Shown here: in pieces, positions 1 to 5,409 of the stretch | Layout: every line of letters starts with the position of its first letter | Numbering within the stretch: position 1 is the first letter of the stretch | DNA from: Dehalococcoidia bacterium | GTDB lineage: Bacteria > Chloroflexota > Dehalococcoidia > UBA6926 | Length of the DNA stretch: 5,436 bases | Direction: 5' to 3' | Assembly (NCBI GenBank): GCA_030754805.1 | Contig: JASLZO010000087.1 | Coordinates: 1-5,436 of the forward strand | The notes under the pieces: model-generated | Told to the model about the DNA's origin: nothing | Seen by the model: the letters and a program-made list of their open reading frames with translations, nothing else | The model's database searches: none | Program-made: the position numbers and the translations under genes

Positions 1-1405
1 TCGGGTCCACCGCGGCCCTCATCGATCCGATATCAGGCGTCGCGCTGCCGAGGATCGTGACGGCCCCTGCCCTGCGAGCCAATTCGATGGCAACGTCCCG
101 GGCGTGATACCGGGGCGGCCTTTCATCCTGCTTGTAGGACCACTCCTGTTCTTCGTCTACGACGACCAGGCCGATATTGTCGAGCGGCGCAAACACCGCG
201 CGCCGTGGCCCAATCACCACGTCGAAACGTCCGTCCCTGATGTTGCGCCATTCGTCGTACTGGTCGCGGAGAGACAGGCCGCTGTGGAGGACCGCGACAC
301 GCCCCGGGAATCGGTCCATGAAACGGCTCACTGTCTGCGGAGTCAGGGCGATCTCCGGAACAAGCACGATCCCCCGTTTCCCAACGGCGATCGTCCGCTC
401 GAGCGCACCAAGGTAGATCTCCGTCTTGCCACTACCGGTGACGCCATAGAGCAAGAAGACGCTCGGCTCCTCCAGGCGACGTCTTGAACGGTCCGACAGG
501 GCCCTGCCGATGCGGCTCAGCGCGGCTTCCTGGTCTGCGGTTAGGGTGTGCTGGGTCTCGTGCCCGCCGATCGATTCTTGAGGGCGCTCAGCAACCGGCC
601 TTCGCCGCACCTCGCGCCGGTCGATAGTTAGCATGCCCTTGCTGGCAAGAGCCTTCCACGATGGCCCTTTCACTCCAGACCGTATGACCGCTTCGCTCGC
701 AAGTACGTCACGCGAGGGACCATATTCCCCGACCAGGAATTCGAGGGCGGCTGCCTGTTTCGGCGCTCCGCTCACTCTGAGCCGATCGGCGATCTTGGCA
801 ACCTGCCCGGTCGCCACATTCAATCGATAGGTGGCCTCGAATCGCACCGACACCCGGGGCTGGCTCCAGAGTATTTCAATCTCGACGACGGAAGCTCGGC
901 GGAGTCGTGCGACCGCCTTGCGAAGCGCCAGAACGGTCTCGTGCAGCTCTTTGCCAAGCGTTGCCAACTCTGACGGGCCCCGTGTCGTCAGCACCTGGAC
1001 GATCCGTCCGTCCAGGTCGCTTTCGAACGTCGGCCGCCTACGTCGGGTTCGATCATCCGTCGTCGACAACCGATAGAACATTCGCCGCCGGCGCCCGGAC
1101 GCAGGAGGAAGCATAAGTTGGAGCGGCTCGAATGGAGTCGATAGGTATCGCGCTCTCATCCAATCGGCTAGACCGACTCGAAGCGCGGATATTAACGGTT
1201 CCGGTTCAGTGACTCCCTGAATCTCTCGGACCGATTGGACCGGAGTCTCTTCGGCGAGGGCGACGACGAGCCCATGTCGTGGCTGGGCGCCGAACGGAAC
1301 TTGTACCGAATGGCCGACGGCCACTTCAACGTGGTCAGGAACCGAATAGGTAAAAGTCTGGCGCTCGGCTCCGGGCGCATCGACCGCGACCTCGGCGAAC
1401 CGCAT
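1..1405 (-). CDS. priA: Primosomal protein N' (PriA helicase), N-terminal 468 residues, cut by the left window edge
   Basis: PriA is the superfamily 2 DNA helicase that recognises stalled or collapsed replication forks and reloads the replisome. Reading the minus strand from the ATG at 1405 gives an uninterrupted frame of 468 codons that leaves the window without a stop. Residues 1-100 resemble the DNA 3'-end-binding domain (VPFG at 36-39). Walker A is GVTGSGKT at 321-328, with LVPEIALTPQ soon after. Walker B is DEEQ at 417-420, followed by a SYKQ and RYHARD block, and motif III GSATP is at 453-457. The zinc-binding cysteines and the C-terminal helicase lobe lie outside the window. The family normally has DEEH, so Gln420 is unusual. 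Walker A sits roughly 100 residues later than in E. coli PriA (from memory), suggesting a longer form of the Bacillus type. An in-frame TAG two codons upstream fixes the start, although its Shine-Dalgarno is weak. The gene lies 59 bases after rplS on the same strand. Confidence 0.96.
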   Translation of the reverse strand, partial: MRFAEVAVDAPGAERQTFTYSVPDHVEVAVGHSVQVPFGAQPRHGLVVALAEETPVQSVREIQGVTEPEPLISALRVGLADWMRARYLSTPFEPLQLMLPPASGRRRRMFYRLSTTDDRTRRRRPTFESDLDGRIVQVLTTRGPSELATLGKELHETVLALRKAVARLRRASVVEIEILWSQPRVSVRFEATYRLNVATGQVAKIADRLRVSGAPKQAAALEFLVGEYGPSRDVLASEAVIRSGVKGPSWKALASKGMLTIDRREVRRRPVAERPQESIGGHETQHTLTADQEAALSRIGRALSDRSRRRLEEPSVFLLYGVTGSGKTEIYLGALERTIAVGKRGIVLVPEIALTPQTVSRFMDRFPGRVAVLHSGLSLRDQYDEWRNIRDGRFDVVIGPRRAVFAPLDNIGLVVVDEEQEWSYKQDERPPRYHARDVAIELARRAGAVTILGSATPDIGSMRAAVDP

Positions 1406-1426
1406 GCCAGTCTACGAAATCAACAT

Positions 1427-1446
1427 GTGAGGGCGAACGCCCTCAC
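1427..1446 (-). terminator. Perfect 9-bp inverted repeat between rplS and priA, possible terminator or intercistronic hairpin
   Basis: The sequence GTGAGGGCG, two bases, CGCCCTCAC forms a perfect GC-rich stem 18 bases after the rplS stop. On the minus strand it is followed by ATGTTGATTT, which is only moderately T-rich, so a classical intrinsic terminator is not clear. The priA start codon lies about 21 bases beyond it, leaving no room for a promoter between them. Partial termination or transcript processing that lowers priA expression relative to the ribosomal protein is therefore as plausible as full termination. Confidence 0.45.
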
Positions 1447-1464
1447 GGAAATCGAAGCCTGGGC

Positions 1465-2025
1465 TCAGTCCGTGGATTTCGACTCGGGTTCGTCCGACTC
1501 GGGTTCGTCCGTATCCGTGGTCTCCCCACCGATGGCTTCCTCGATCGCCGTCTCCTCCACCACCTCCGAGGACTCGTTGGCAACCGCTACCTCGTCGACG
1601 TTCTCTTGCTCGTCTGCCACAGCGGCCTCCTCGGGTGGAGCTGCGGCAACCACCACTGCTTCCTCCTCGAGCACAGGCCTGGGCCGGGTGCTTTCCCGAA
1701 TACGTGCCTTCCGGCCGGTCCGCTGGCGCTGATAGTAGAGACGCGCTCTTCGCACGCGGCCCTGGCGAACCACTTCGATCTGCTCGAGTCTCGGAGAATT
1801 CAGAAGGAAGGTCCGCTCGACTCCTATGCCCTGGATGATCCGTCGTATCGTGATGTTCGCGTTCGGACCACCGCGGGTCATCCATATGACAATCCCCTGG
1901 AGGACCTGCGTGCGCACACGCTCGCCTTCTACCACCCGATAGTGGACGCGGACCGTGTCCCCGGAACGCACATGCTGGTACTTGTGTTTCTGGGGGATGT
2001 CTGTCAGGAGATGGCCAACGTCCAT
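1465..2025 (-). CDS. rplS: 50S ribosomal protein L19 with a long acidic C-terminal extension
   Basis: L19 sits at the 30S-50S interface of the large subunit. Residues 1-112 are the complete family domain: SGDTVRVHYRVVEGE near 21-35, QGIVI at 43-47, GVERTFLLNSPRLEQIEVV near 68-86 and VRRARLYYQR at 91-100, ending in GRKARIRE. The usual protein stops near residue 115. Here about 70 more residues follow (117-186), rich in Glu, Ala, Val and Asp and ending in a DEPES-DEPES repeat, with no predictable fold. The ATG at 2025 has a GAGG Shine-Dalgarno eight bases upstream, and the frame ends in TGA. The gene follows trmD, its conserved partner, after 107 bases, and that gap contains its own promoter. 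The core identification is secure. The tail is in frame with no sign of a frameshift, and its function is unknown. Confidence 0.97.
   Translation of the reverse strand: MDVGHLLTDIPQKHKYQHVRSGDTVRVHYRVVEGERVRTQVLQGIVIWMTRGGPNANITIRRIIQGIGVERTFLLNSPRLEQIEVVRQGRVRRARLYYQRQRTGRKARIRESTRPRPVLEEEAVVVAAAPPEEAAVADEQENVDEVAVANESSEVVEETAIEEAIGGETTDTDEPESDEPESKSTD
1481..1510 (-). repeat. Perfect 15-bp tandem duplication inside the rplS tail
   Basis: The 15-base unit GACTCGGGTTCGTCC (plus strand) occurs twice back to back with no mismatch. Read on the minus strand it encodes two copies of Asp-Glu-Pro-Glu-Ser in the acidic tail of L19. The unit is a multiple of three, so gain or loss of a copy keeps the frame. 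This fits recent slippage or duplication in an unconstrained tail. Confidence 0.9.
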
Positions 2026-2031
2026 GGGAGA

Positions 2032-2060
2032 AACCTCGGTAGGTTGGGGGCGGAACCAAC
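2032..2060 (-). promoter_or_regulatory. Two mutually exclusive hairpins in the rplS leader, one covering the ribosome binding site
   Basis: On the minus strand the leader contains GTTGG...CCAAC (arms at 2056-2060 and 2043-2047, 8-base loop) followed by AACCT-ACCG-AGGTT (arms at 2041-2045 and 2032-2036). The two share bases 2043-2045, so they cannot form together. The second hairpin buries the AGG of the GAGG Shine-Dalgarno (2034-2037), while the first would free it. Five-base stems are common by chance, so a regulatory role is an inference. Confidence 0.3.
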
Positions 2061-2087
2061 GTGTAGAAAGGCGGTACGGCGGAAAGC

Positions 2088-2116
2088 ATTATAGCTGCCA
2101 CAGTTTCGTGGAGCAA
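2088..2116 (-). promoter_or_regulatory. Sigma70-type promoter for rplS (and possibly priA)
   Basis: On the minus strand a perfect TATAAT (-10, plus-strand positions 2088-2093) is preceded by exactly 17 bases and a TTGCTC box (-35, 2111-2116), which keeps the TTG of the consensus. It lies in the trmD-rplS gap, pointing towards rplS. Transcription would start near 2081 and give a leader of about 55 bases. A separate promoter would let the ribosomal protein be made in larger amounts than TrmD. Confidence 0.65.
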
Positions 2117-2132
2117 AGCCAAACCCAATCTC

Positions 2133-2897
2133 CTAGGGCCGGGGATCACGTTCCGCCCGTCGCGCTTCGGCGAGCCACTCCTGTTCCCGTTCGGATATCT
2201 CGGCTCGATCGATGAGATCGGACCGACGAGCGAGCGTCTCTTCTAACGATCGGCGCCGACGCCATTCCGCGACCTTCGCATGGTCGCCCGAAACGAGTAT
2301 CTCGGGTACCTGAGAACCATCAAACGTCGCAGGGCGTGTGTACTGCGGGTACTGCAGCAGTCCCTCTGCAAACGAATCGCGTCGCCCCGATTCCTCGCTC
2401 CCGAGGACGCCTCCCAATCGCCTCGCGACAGCGTCGATCAGGACCATCGCAGCGAGTTCGCCTCCGGTGAGAACAAAGTCTCCGATACTGATTTCATCCG
2501 TCACCAGCATCTCGCGGACGCGCTCGTCAACGCCTTCGTAATGCCCGCATACGAGGATCAATTCCGGATGACTCGCTAGCTCGTCTGAGATCGATTGGTC
2601 GAACCGCCGGCCCCTTGGATCGAGGAGTATCACAGGCGTTCGCGTGGACTCCTTCCTCTGCCCTGTTTCGACCTTCGCCGAATCGATCGCCGATGCCAGT
2701 GGACCGGCCTTCAGCACCATCCCCGGTCCGCCGCCGAATGGTGCATCATCCACAATCCGGTGACGTCCCTCTCCGTACTCGCGGAGGTCGTGGGTGCACA
2801 CTGAGAAAACGCCGTCATCCATCCCCCGTCCGATGACGCTATCTGCCAACGGTCCGGGGAACGAGTTCGGAAACAGCGTGACGACGTGGAAGCGCAA
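2133..2897 (-). CDS. trmD: tRNA (guanine-37-N1)-methyltransferase
   Basis: TrmD transfers a methyl group from S-adenosylmethionine to N1 of G37 next to the tRNA anticodon, preventing +1 frameshifting. It works as a SPOUT-family trefoil-knot dimer. Starting at TTG 2897 the protein is 254 residues, normal for the family. It opens RFHVVTLFP, followed by DDAPFGGGPGM at 50-60, the knot motifs GHYEGVDERV at 118-127 and SIGDFVLTGGE at 137-147, then the DSF motif and LLQYPQYTRPATF. Arg159 and Asp174 align with the catalytic Arg154 and Asp169 of the E. coli and Haemophilus enzymes. An in-frame ATG at 3008 would add 37 non-conserved residues and overlap the mogA-like gene by 92 bases, so the TTG is preferred. 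A CGGGA-like sequence in the 19-base gap is a modest ribosome binding site. The frame ends in TAG. The TTG start suggests restrained translation. Confidence 0.96.
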   Translation of the reverse strand: MRFHVVTLFPNSFPGPLADSVIGRGMDDGVFSVCTHDLREYGEGRHRIVDDAPFGGGPGMVLKAGPLASAIDSAKVETGQRKESTRTPVILLDPRGRRFDQSISDELASHPELILVCGHYEGVDERVREMLVTDEISIGDFVLTGGELAAMVLIDAVARRLGGVLGSEESGRRDSFAEGLLQYPQYTRPATFDGSQVPEILVSGDHAKVAEWRRRRSLEETLARRSDLIDRAEISEREQEWLAEARRAERDPRP

Positions 2898-2916
2898 AGC
2901 CAGATCCCGGTCTTCG

Positions 2917-3414
2917 TTACCGAGGGTGTTGCTCGGTCCGGGGCTGCGAAAGGACCTCGACAGCGTGAGGAAGCACCGGCATGACGACCTCGAGGCACTC
3001 GCGAACACCGTTCGTGCTCCCGGGGAGGTTTACGATCAGGCATCTGCCTCTGGCGGCGACCACCTGACGTGAAACCATCGCCATCTGCATCTTCGCAACC
3101 GTCTGTGCGCGCATCTGTTCTGCCAGTCCCGGGACCAGGCGCTCCGCCACGTCGAGCGTTGCCTCAGGAGTCACGTCGCGTGGGCCAAGACCGGTGCCGC
3201 CGGTCGTCAGGATAAGACCGACCTCGCCCGAATCTGACCACGCCTTCAGCTGCGTCGCTAGGGCCTCCCGTTCATCTGGAAGGACCGCCCGGGCGACAAC
3301 CCTTCCCCCACTGGCTTCTATCAATTCTTTCGCGAGATCGCCGCTCGTGTCCTCCCGGTCCCCTTTCGCGGCCATGTCGCTGGAGGTCAGGATTGCAACG
3401 GAGAAATCAGCCAT
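2917..3414 (-). CDS. mogA: MogA/MoaB-family molybdopterin adenylyltransferase
   Basis: Proteins of this family adenylate molybdopterin before metal insertion in molybdenum cofactor synthesis, in the cytoplasm. The 165 residues match the full single-domain length. Visible motifs are VAILTSSD at 6-13, LPDE at 45-48, the signature TTGGTGLGPRDVTPEAT at 70-86, MVSRQVV near 113-119 and the loop IVNLPGS at 127-133, followed by RECLE. Asp47 and Asp80 correspond to the Asp49 and Asp82 active-site residues of E. coli MogA. The ATG at 3414 has an AGGGA Shine-Dalgarno five bases upstream, and the gene ends in TAA. It lies 22 bases after the DUF5343-like gene and 19 bases before trmD, so it is probably in the same transcript. 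No other cofactor-synthesis gene is visible. MogA and MoaB cannot be separated reliably by eye, so the symbol is tentative while the family is firm. Confidence 0.92.
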   Translation of the reverse strand: MADFSVAILTSSDMAAKGDREDTSGDLAKELIEASGGRVVARAVLPDEREALATQLKAWSDSGEVGLILTTGGTGLGPRDVTPEATLDVAERLVPGLAEQMRAQTVAKMQMAMVSRQVVAARGRCLIVNLPGSTNGVRECLEVVMPVLPHAVEVLSQPRTEQHPR

Positions 3415-3436
3415 TCATTTCCCTGCGCCTCTCGTC

Positions 3437-4198
3437 TCAGTTACTCATGTCACTGGGACCACCGTCCCCGTACAGATACGTCATCACGGCGGCCCACACG
3501 TTGTCGAACATTTGTTTCTTTCTGACCGTCCATTGTTCGCCCTGGGCCGGCAGTTCGTCAACCAGTGCCTGCACCAGAGGAGGTAAGATTTTTTCCGTTC
3601 CGAACACTTGTGCTATCTGATTTCGGGGCGCCTCTTTTTCGGTATTGATTTTCGCTATCGGCTCATCTCCGCTTTCGTTTTCCGTTTTCCGCGATGTGCC
3701 TCCGCGGGTTGGAGACCTCCGGTTTCGCTTGCGTAACTGGGTCCCGAGAACGATGCCCCCGGCATCCTGGGCGATCGCTACGAAAAAGGAGACGGCTTTG
3801 TCTGCGGTCTTGGTCCCGGATCCAGCCCTTTGGAATGCCGCACGAACCTGCTGCCGCGTCGCGCTTCCCAGGTCCATGTCCCCGAGTACGAGCAGGTAGC
3901 GATCATGCACGATTCGCTCCAGCACCGCTTTCCTATCCACCTCGTTCTCCTGGGAACGAATCAGTTCCGTCATGTCCTCTGTAGGGCGATAGTCATCCGT
4001 CGTAAGTCCCAAGAACACCAGCGCCCGCTTCAACGCGGACTGGTTCGAACCGTTGAATCCCCAATCGGCCCAGACGCTGCTATCGATCTGTTGCGGGAGG
4101 TCAGGCCACGCATCCTGCTTCAACTGCTGCAGGAACGTTTCCCACGTGCGATAGGCAACGTACGGCGGCGCGCGCCTGTCAGGGTCGAGTGTGGTCAT
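3437..4198 (-). CDS. DUF5343-like protein of unknown function
   Basis: The 253-residue product has no signal peptide or membrane segment. Residues 11-155 resemble DUF5343 as I remember it: a PYVAYRTWETFLQQL opening, a short stretch with IDSSVW, GSNQSALKRALVFLGL near 50-65 and a later helix KAVSFFVAIAQDAG. The spacing recalls small helical, winged-helix-like domains, but that is inference. A hydrophilic linker rich in Lys, Glu, Asn and Thr follows and is encoded by more AT-rich DNA than the neighbouring genes. A C-terminal helical segment (204-243, LPPLVQALVDELP...) resembles a tail seen on such proteins. The ATG at 4198 is chosen because the conserved part begins soon after it. A TTG at 4234 would add 12 residues but has no Shine-Dalgarno, and the ATG has only a weak purine-rich AAAGAGAA upstream. 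The gene leads the mogA-trmD series. The coding call is firm and the family assignment is likely. I do not know its function. Confidence 0.8.
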   Translation of the reverse strand: MTTLDPDRRAPPYVAYRTWETFLQQLKQDAWPDLPQQIDSSVWADWGFNGSNQSALKRALVFLGLTTDDYRPTEDMTELIRSQENEVDRKAVLERIVHDRYLLVLGDMDLGSATRQQVRAAFQRAGSGTKTADKAVSFFVAIAQDAGGIVLGTQLRKRNRRSPTRGGTSRKTENESGDEPIAKINTEKEAPRNQIAQVFGTEKILPPLVQALVDELPAQGEQWTVRKKQMFDNVWAAVMTYLYGDGGPSDMSN

Positions 4199-4298
4199 TC
4201 CAGATGGATTCTCTTTGGATGTTTTTCGCTGCAAGATAATGCTGACAAACGACTCGCTTCGCTGTCAATTTCGGTGTTTTTCGCAAAGGCGAATCCCC

Positions 4299-4318
4299 AT
4301 AGGTCAGCAATAGGTCAG
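4299..4318 (+). repeat. Direct repeat ATAGGTCAG, two copies with an 11-base period
   Basis: Two identical 9-base copies (4299-4307 and 4310-4318) are separated by two bases. The start-to-start distance of 11 places them about one DNA helical turn apart, as expected of a site bound by a dimeric or tandem regulator. They lie about 115-135 bases upstream of the rsmH start and about 100-120 bases upstream of the divergent gene. The motif is not the TGGG-type MraZ box and I do not recognise it. Confidence 0.55.
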
Positions 4319-4418
4319 TTTCTGGCGTTAACCGTTTCCCGTCTGCCAAAGTGCCCCTGAAGCGCGGCGAGCCGGACGGCCCACCGCAGCTGAAACGGCC
4401 TCTGAACCGAGGCACGTT

Positions 4419-4424
4419 GGGGAG
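4419..4424 (+). promoter_or_regulatory. Shine-Dalgarno sequence of rsmH
   Basis: GGGGAG lies nine bases upstream of the ATG at 4434, within GGGGAGAGAAACAGG. It supports this start over internal alternatives and agrees with the conserved HVPVLLNEV block beginning nine residues into the protein. Confidence 0.75.
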
Positions 4425-4433
4425 AGAAACAGG

Positions 4434-5387
4434 ATGGTCGCAGACTTACGGATCTACCACGTCCCTGTCCTCTTGAACGAGGTGATGGACGCTATTCGCC
4501 CTCGGGCAGGCGGTCGATATATCGATGCGACGCTCGGTGAGGGCGGGTACTCGGAAGCAATCGTCGCCGCGCACGGCGAAGCCCTGGGAATGGACGCGGA
4601 CCCGGCGATGATGCCCATCGCCGCCCAGAGGCTCGACCATTTCTCTTCTTTGTCATACACCTTCGTACAGGCGAACTTCTCATCCATGGCGTCCGTCGCC
4701 AACTCTCTCGGGTTCGAAGAGGTCGACGGAATCGTCATGGACCTGGGTCTATCGTCGCGCCAACTCCAGGCCGAGGCCCGTGGTTTCACGTTCCACGGCG
4801 ATCAGCCACTGGACATGCGATTCGACCCGTCCCAGGAAATATCCGCCTATGACCTGGTCAACGACCTCCCAGAAGAGGAGTTGGCTGACCTGTTCCGGAC
4901 ATTCGGCGAAGAAGACGCCCGGTCTGCGCGAGGAATCGCGCGGTCCATCGTCTCGAGCCGGCCGGTTCGCACGACGAAAGAACTCACCGAGGCCGTTACG
5001 GCCGCCATCGGCAAGCGCAGCGCAGCCCGCATCCACCCGGCCACGAAAGTTTTCATGAGCCTCCGTATCGCGGTGAACGCGGAGCTTCAGGCGTTGGAGT
5101 CGGCCCTCCCACAAGCGCTTGGTCTCCTCAAGCCCGGAGGACGGTTGGTCGTGGTGGCATACCACTCGCTGGAGGATCGCATCGTCAAGCAGTTCCTCCA
5201 GCGTGAGTCAAAACAGTGCATCTGTCCGCCCCGTCAGCTCGTCTGCACATGCGGCCATGAGATGCAGGTTCGTCGTTTGAACCGGAGCGTGACGACCCCA
5301 TCACTGGATGAGATCGCTCACAACCCGGCAAGCCGGTCAGCCAAGCTTCGTGCCGCGGAACGAGTCACCGCGGATTCGCAGATTTAG
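4434..5387 (+). CDS. rsmH: 16S rRNA (cytosine-1402-N4)-methyltransferase RsmH (MraW)
   Basis: RsmH methylates N4 of C1402 in the ribosomal P site using S-adenosylmethionine. Its 317 residues match the family's usual length of about 310. Motifs in order are HVPVLLNEV at 9-17, the cofactor loop DATLGEGGYS at 31-40, MDLGLSSRQL at 102-111, GFTF at 117-120 with DMRFD at 127-131, the RIHPATKVFMSLRIAVNAEL block at 199-218 and GGRLVVVAYHSLEDRIVK at 235-252. A Cys262, Cys264, Cys271, Cys273 arrangement (CxC-x6-CxC) near the C-terminus may bind a metal, as in some RsmH proteins. Every recognisable family motif is present, so the enzyme should be active. It ends in TAG, and another gene starts 22 bases later. 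RsmH commonly heads the dcw cluster behind mraZ. Here the preceding gene is divergent and is not mraZ. Confidence 0.97.
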   Translation: MVADLRIYHVPVLLNEVMDAIRPRAGGRYIDATLGEGGYSEAIVAAHGEALGMDADPAMMPIAAQRLDHFSSLSYTFVQANFSSMASVANSLGFEEVDGIVMDLGLSSRQLQAEARGFTFHGDQPLDMRFDPSQEISAYDLVNDLPEEELADLFRTFGEEDARSARGIARSIVSSRPVRTTKELTEAVTAAIGKRSAARIHPATKVFMSLRIAVNAELQALESALPQALGLLKPGGRLVVVAYHSLEDRIVKQFLQRESKQCICPPRQLVCTCGHEMQVRRLNRSVTTPSLDEIAHNPASRSAKLRAAERVTADSQI

Positions 5388-5395
5388 AAGGGTAC

Positions 5396-5403
5396 GGGAG
5401 GGG
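5396..5403 (+). promoter_or_regulatory. Strong Shine-Dalgarno before the gene that runs off the right edge
   Basis: GGGAGGGG lies six bases upstream of the ATG at 5410, in the 22-base gap after rsmH. It is the best ribosome binding site in the window and is the main evidence that a gene starts here. Confidence 0.75.
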
Positions 5404-5409
5404 TTCAGC

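Larger units (their letters stand above)
4199..4433. other. Divergent intergenic region between the DUF5343-like gene and rsmH
   Basis: This 235-base gap should contain the promoters of both divergent transcription units, but no convincing -35/-10 pair was found on either strand. On the plus strand GATAAT at 4235-4240 is a reasonable -10 without a good -35. On the minus strand TTGACA (4263-4268) is a perfect -35 hexamer, but the nearest -10-like CATTAT is 21 bases away, which is too far. The gap also holds two copies of TGTTTTTCGC (4220-4229 and 4275-4284), a tandem ATAGGTCAG repeat, and GC-rich sequence close to rsmH with a small GCCTC...GAGGC stem. No small gene is apparent. Confidence 0.5.

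Noticed and set aside
1235..1732. A 165-residue plus-strand open frame with a Ser/Thr-rich C-terminus
   Set aside because: It is antisense to priA and to the repetitive rplS tail. The low-complexity serine stretch is simply the reverse complement of the Glu/Ala codons.
1412..2149. A 245-residue minus-strand open frame covering rplS and the trmD-rplS gap
   Set aside because: It overlaps the firmly identified L19 gene in another frame. Its product is Arg/Gly/Ser-rich, as expected of a shadow frame in GC-rich DNA, and has no recognisable motif.
4235..4268. A TTGACA box with CATTAT as a minus-strand promoter for the DUF5343-like gene
   Set aside because: The spacing is 21 bases, outside the 16-18 range of functional sigma70 promoters, so it was not called.
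4262..4290. A TTCGC-AAAG-GCGAA hairpin next to a T-run, considered as a terminator
   Set aside because: On the plus strand the T-run precedes the stem instead of following it, and on the minus strand the stem is followed by A residues. Neither orientation forms an intrinsic terminator, and no gene ends here.
3830..4360. A 176-residue plus-strand open frame opposite the DUF5343-like gene
   Set aside because: It is antisense to a gene with family similarity and good spacing to its neighbours, and its translation shows no domain.
4749..5165. A 138-residue minus-strand open frame within rsmH
   Set aside because: It lies wholly inside the clear RsmH gene on the opposite strand and has no family similarity.
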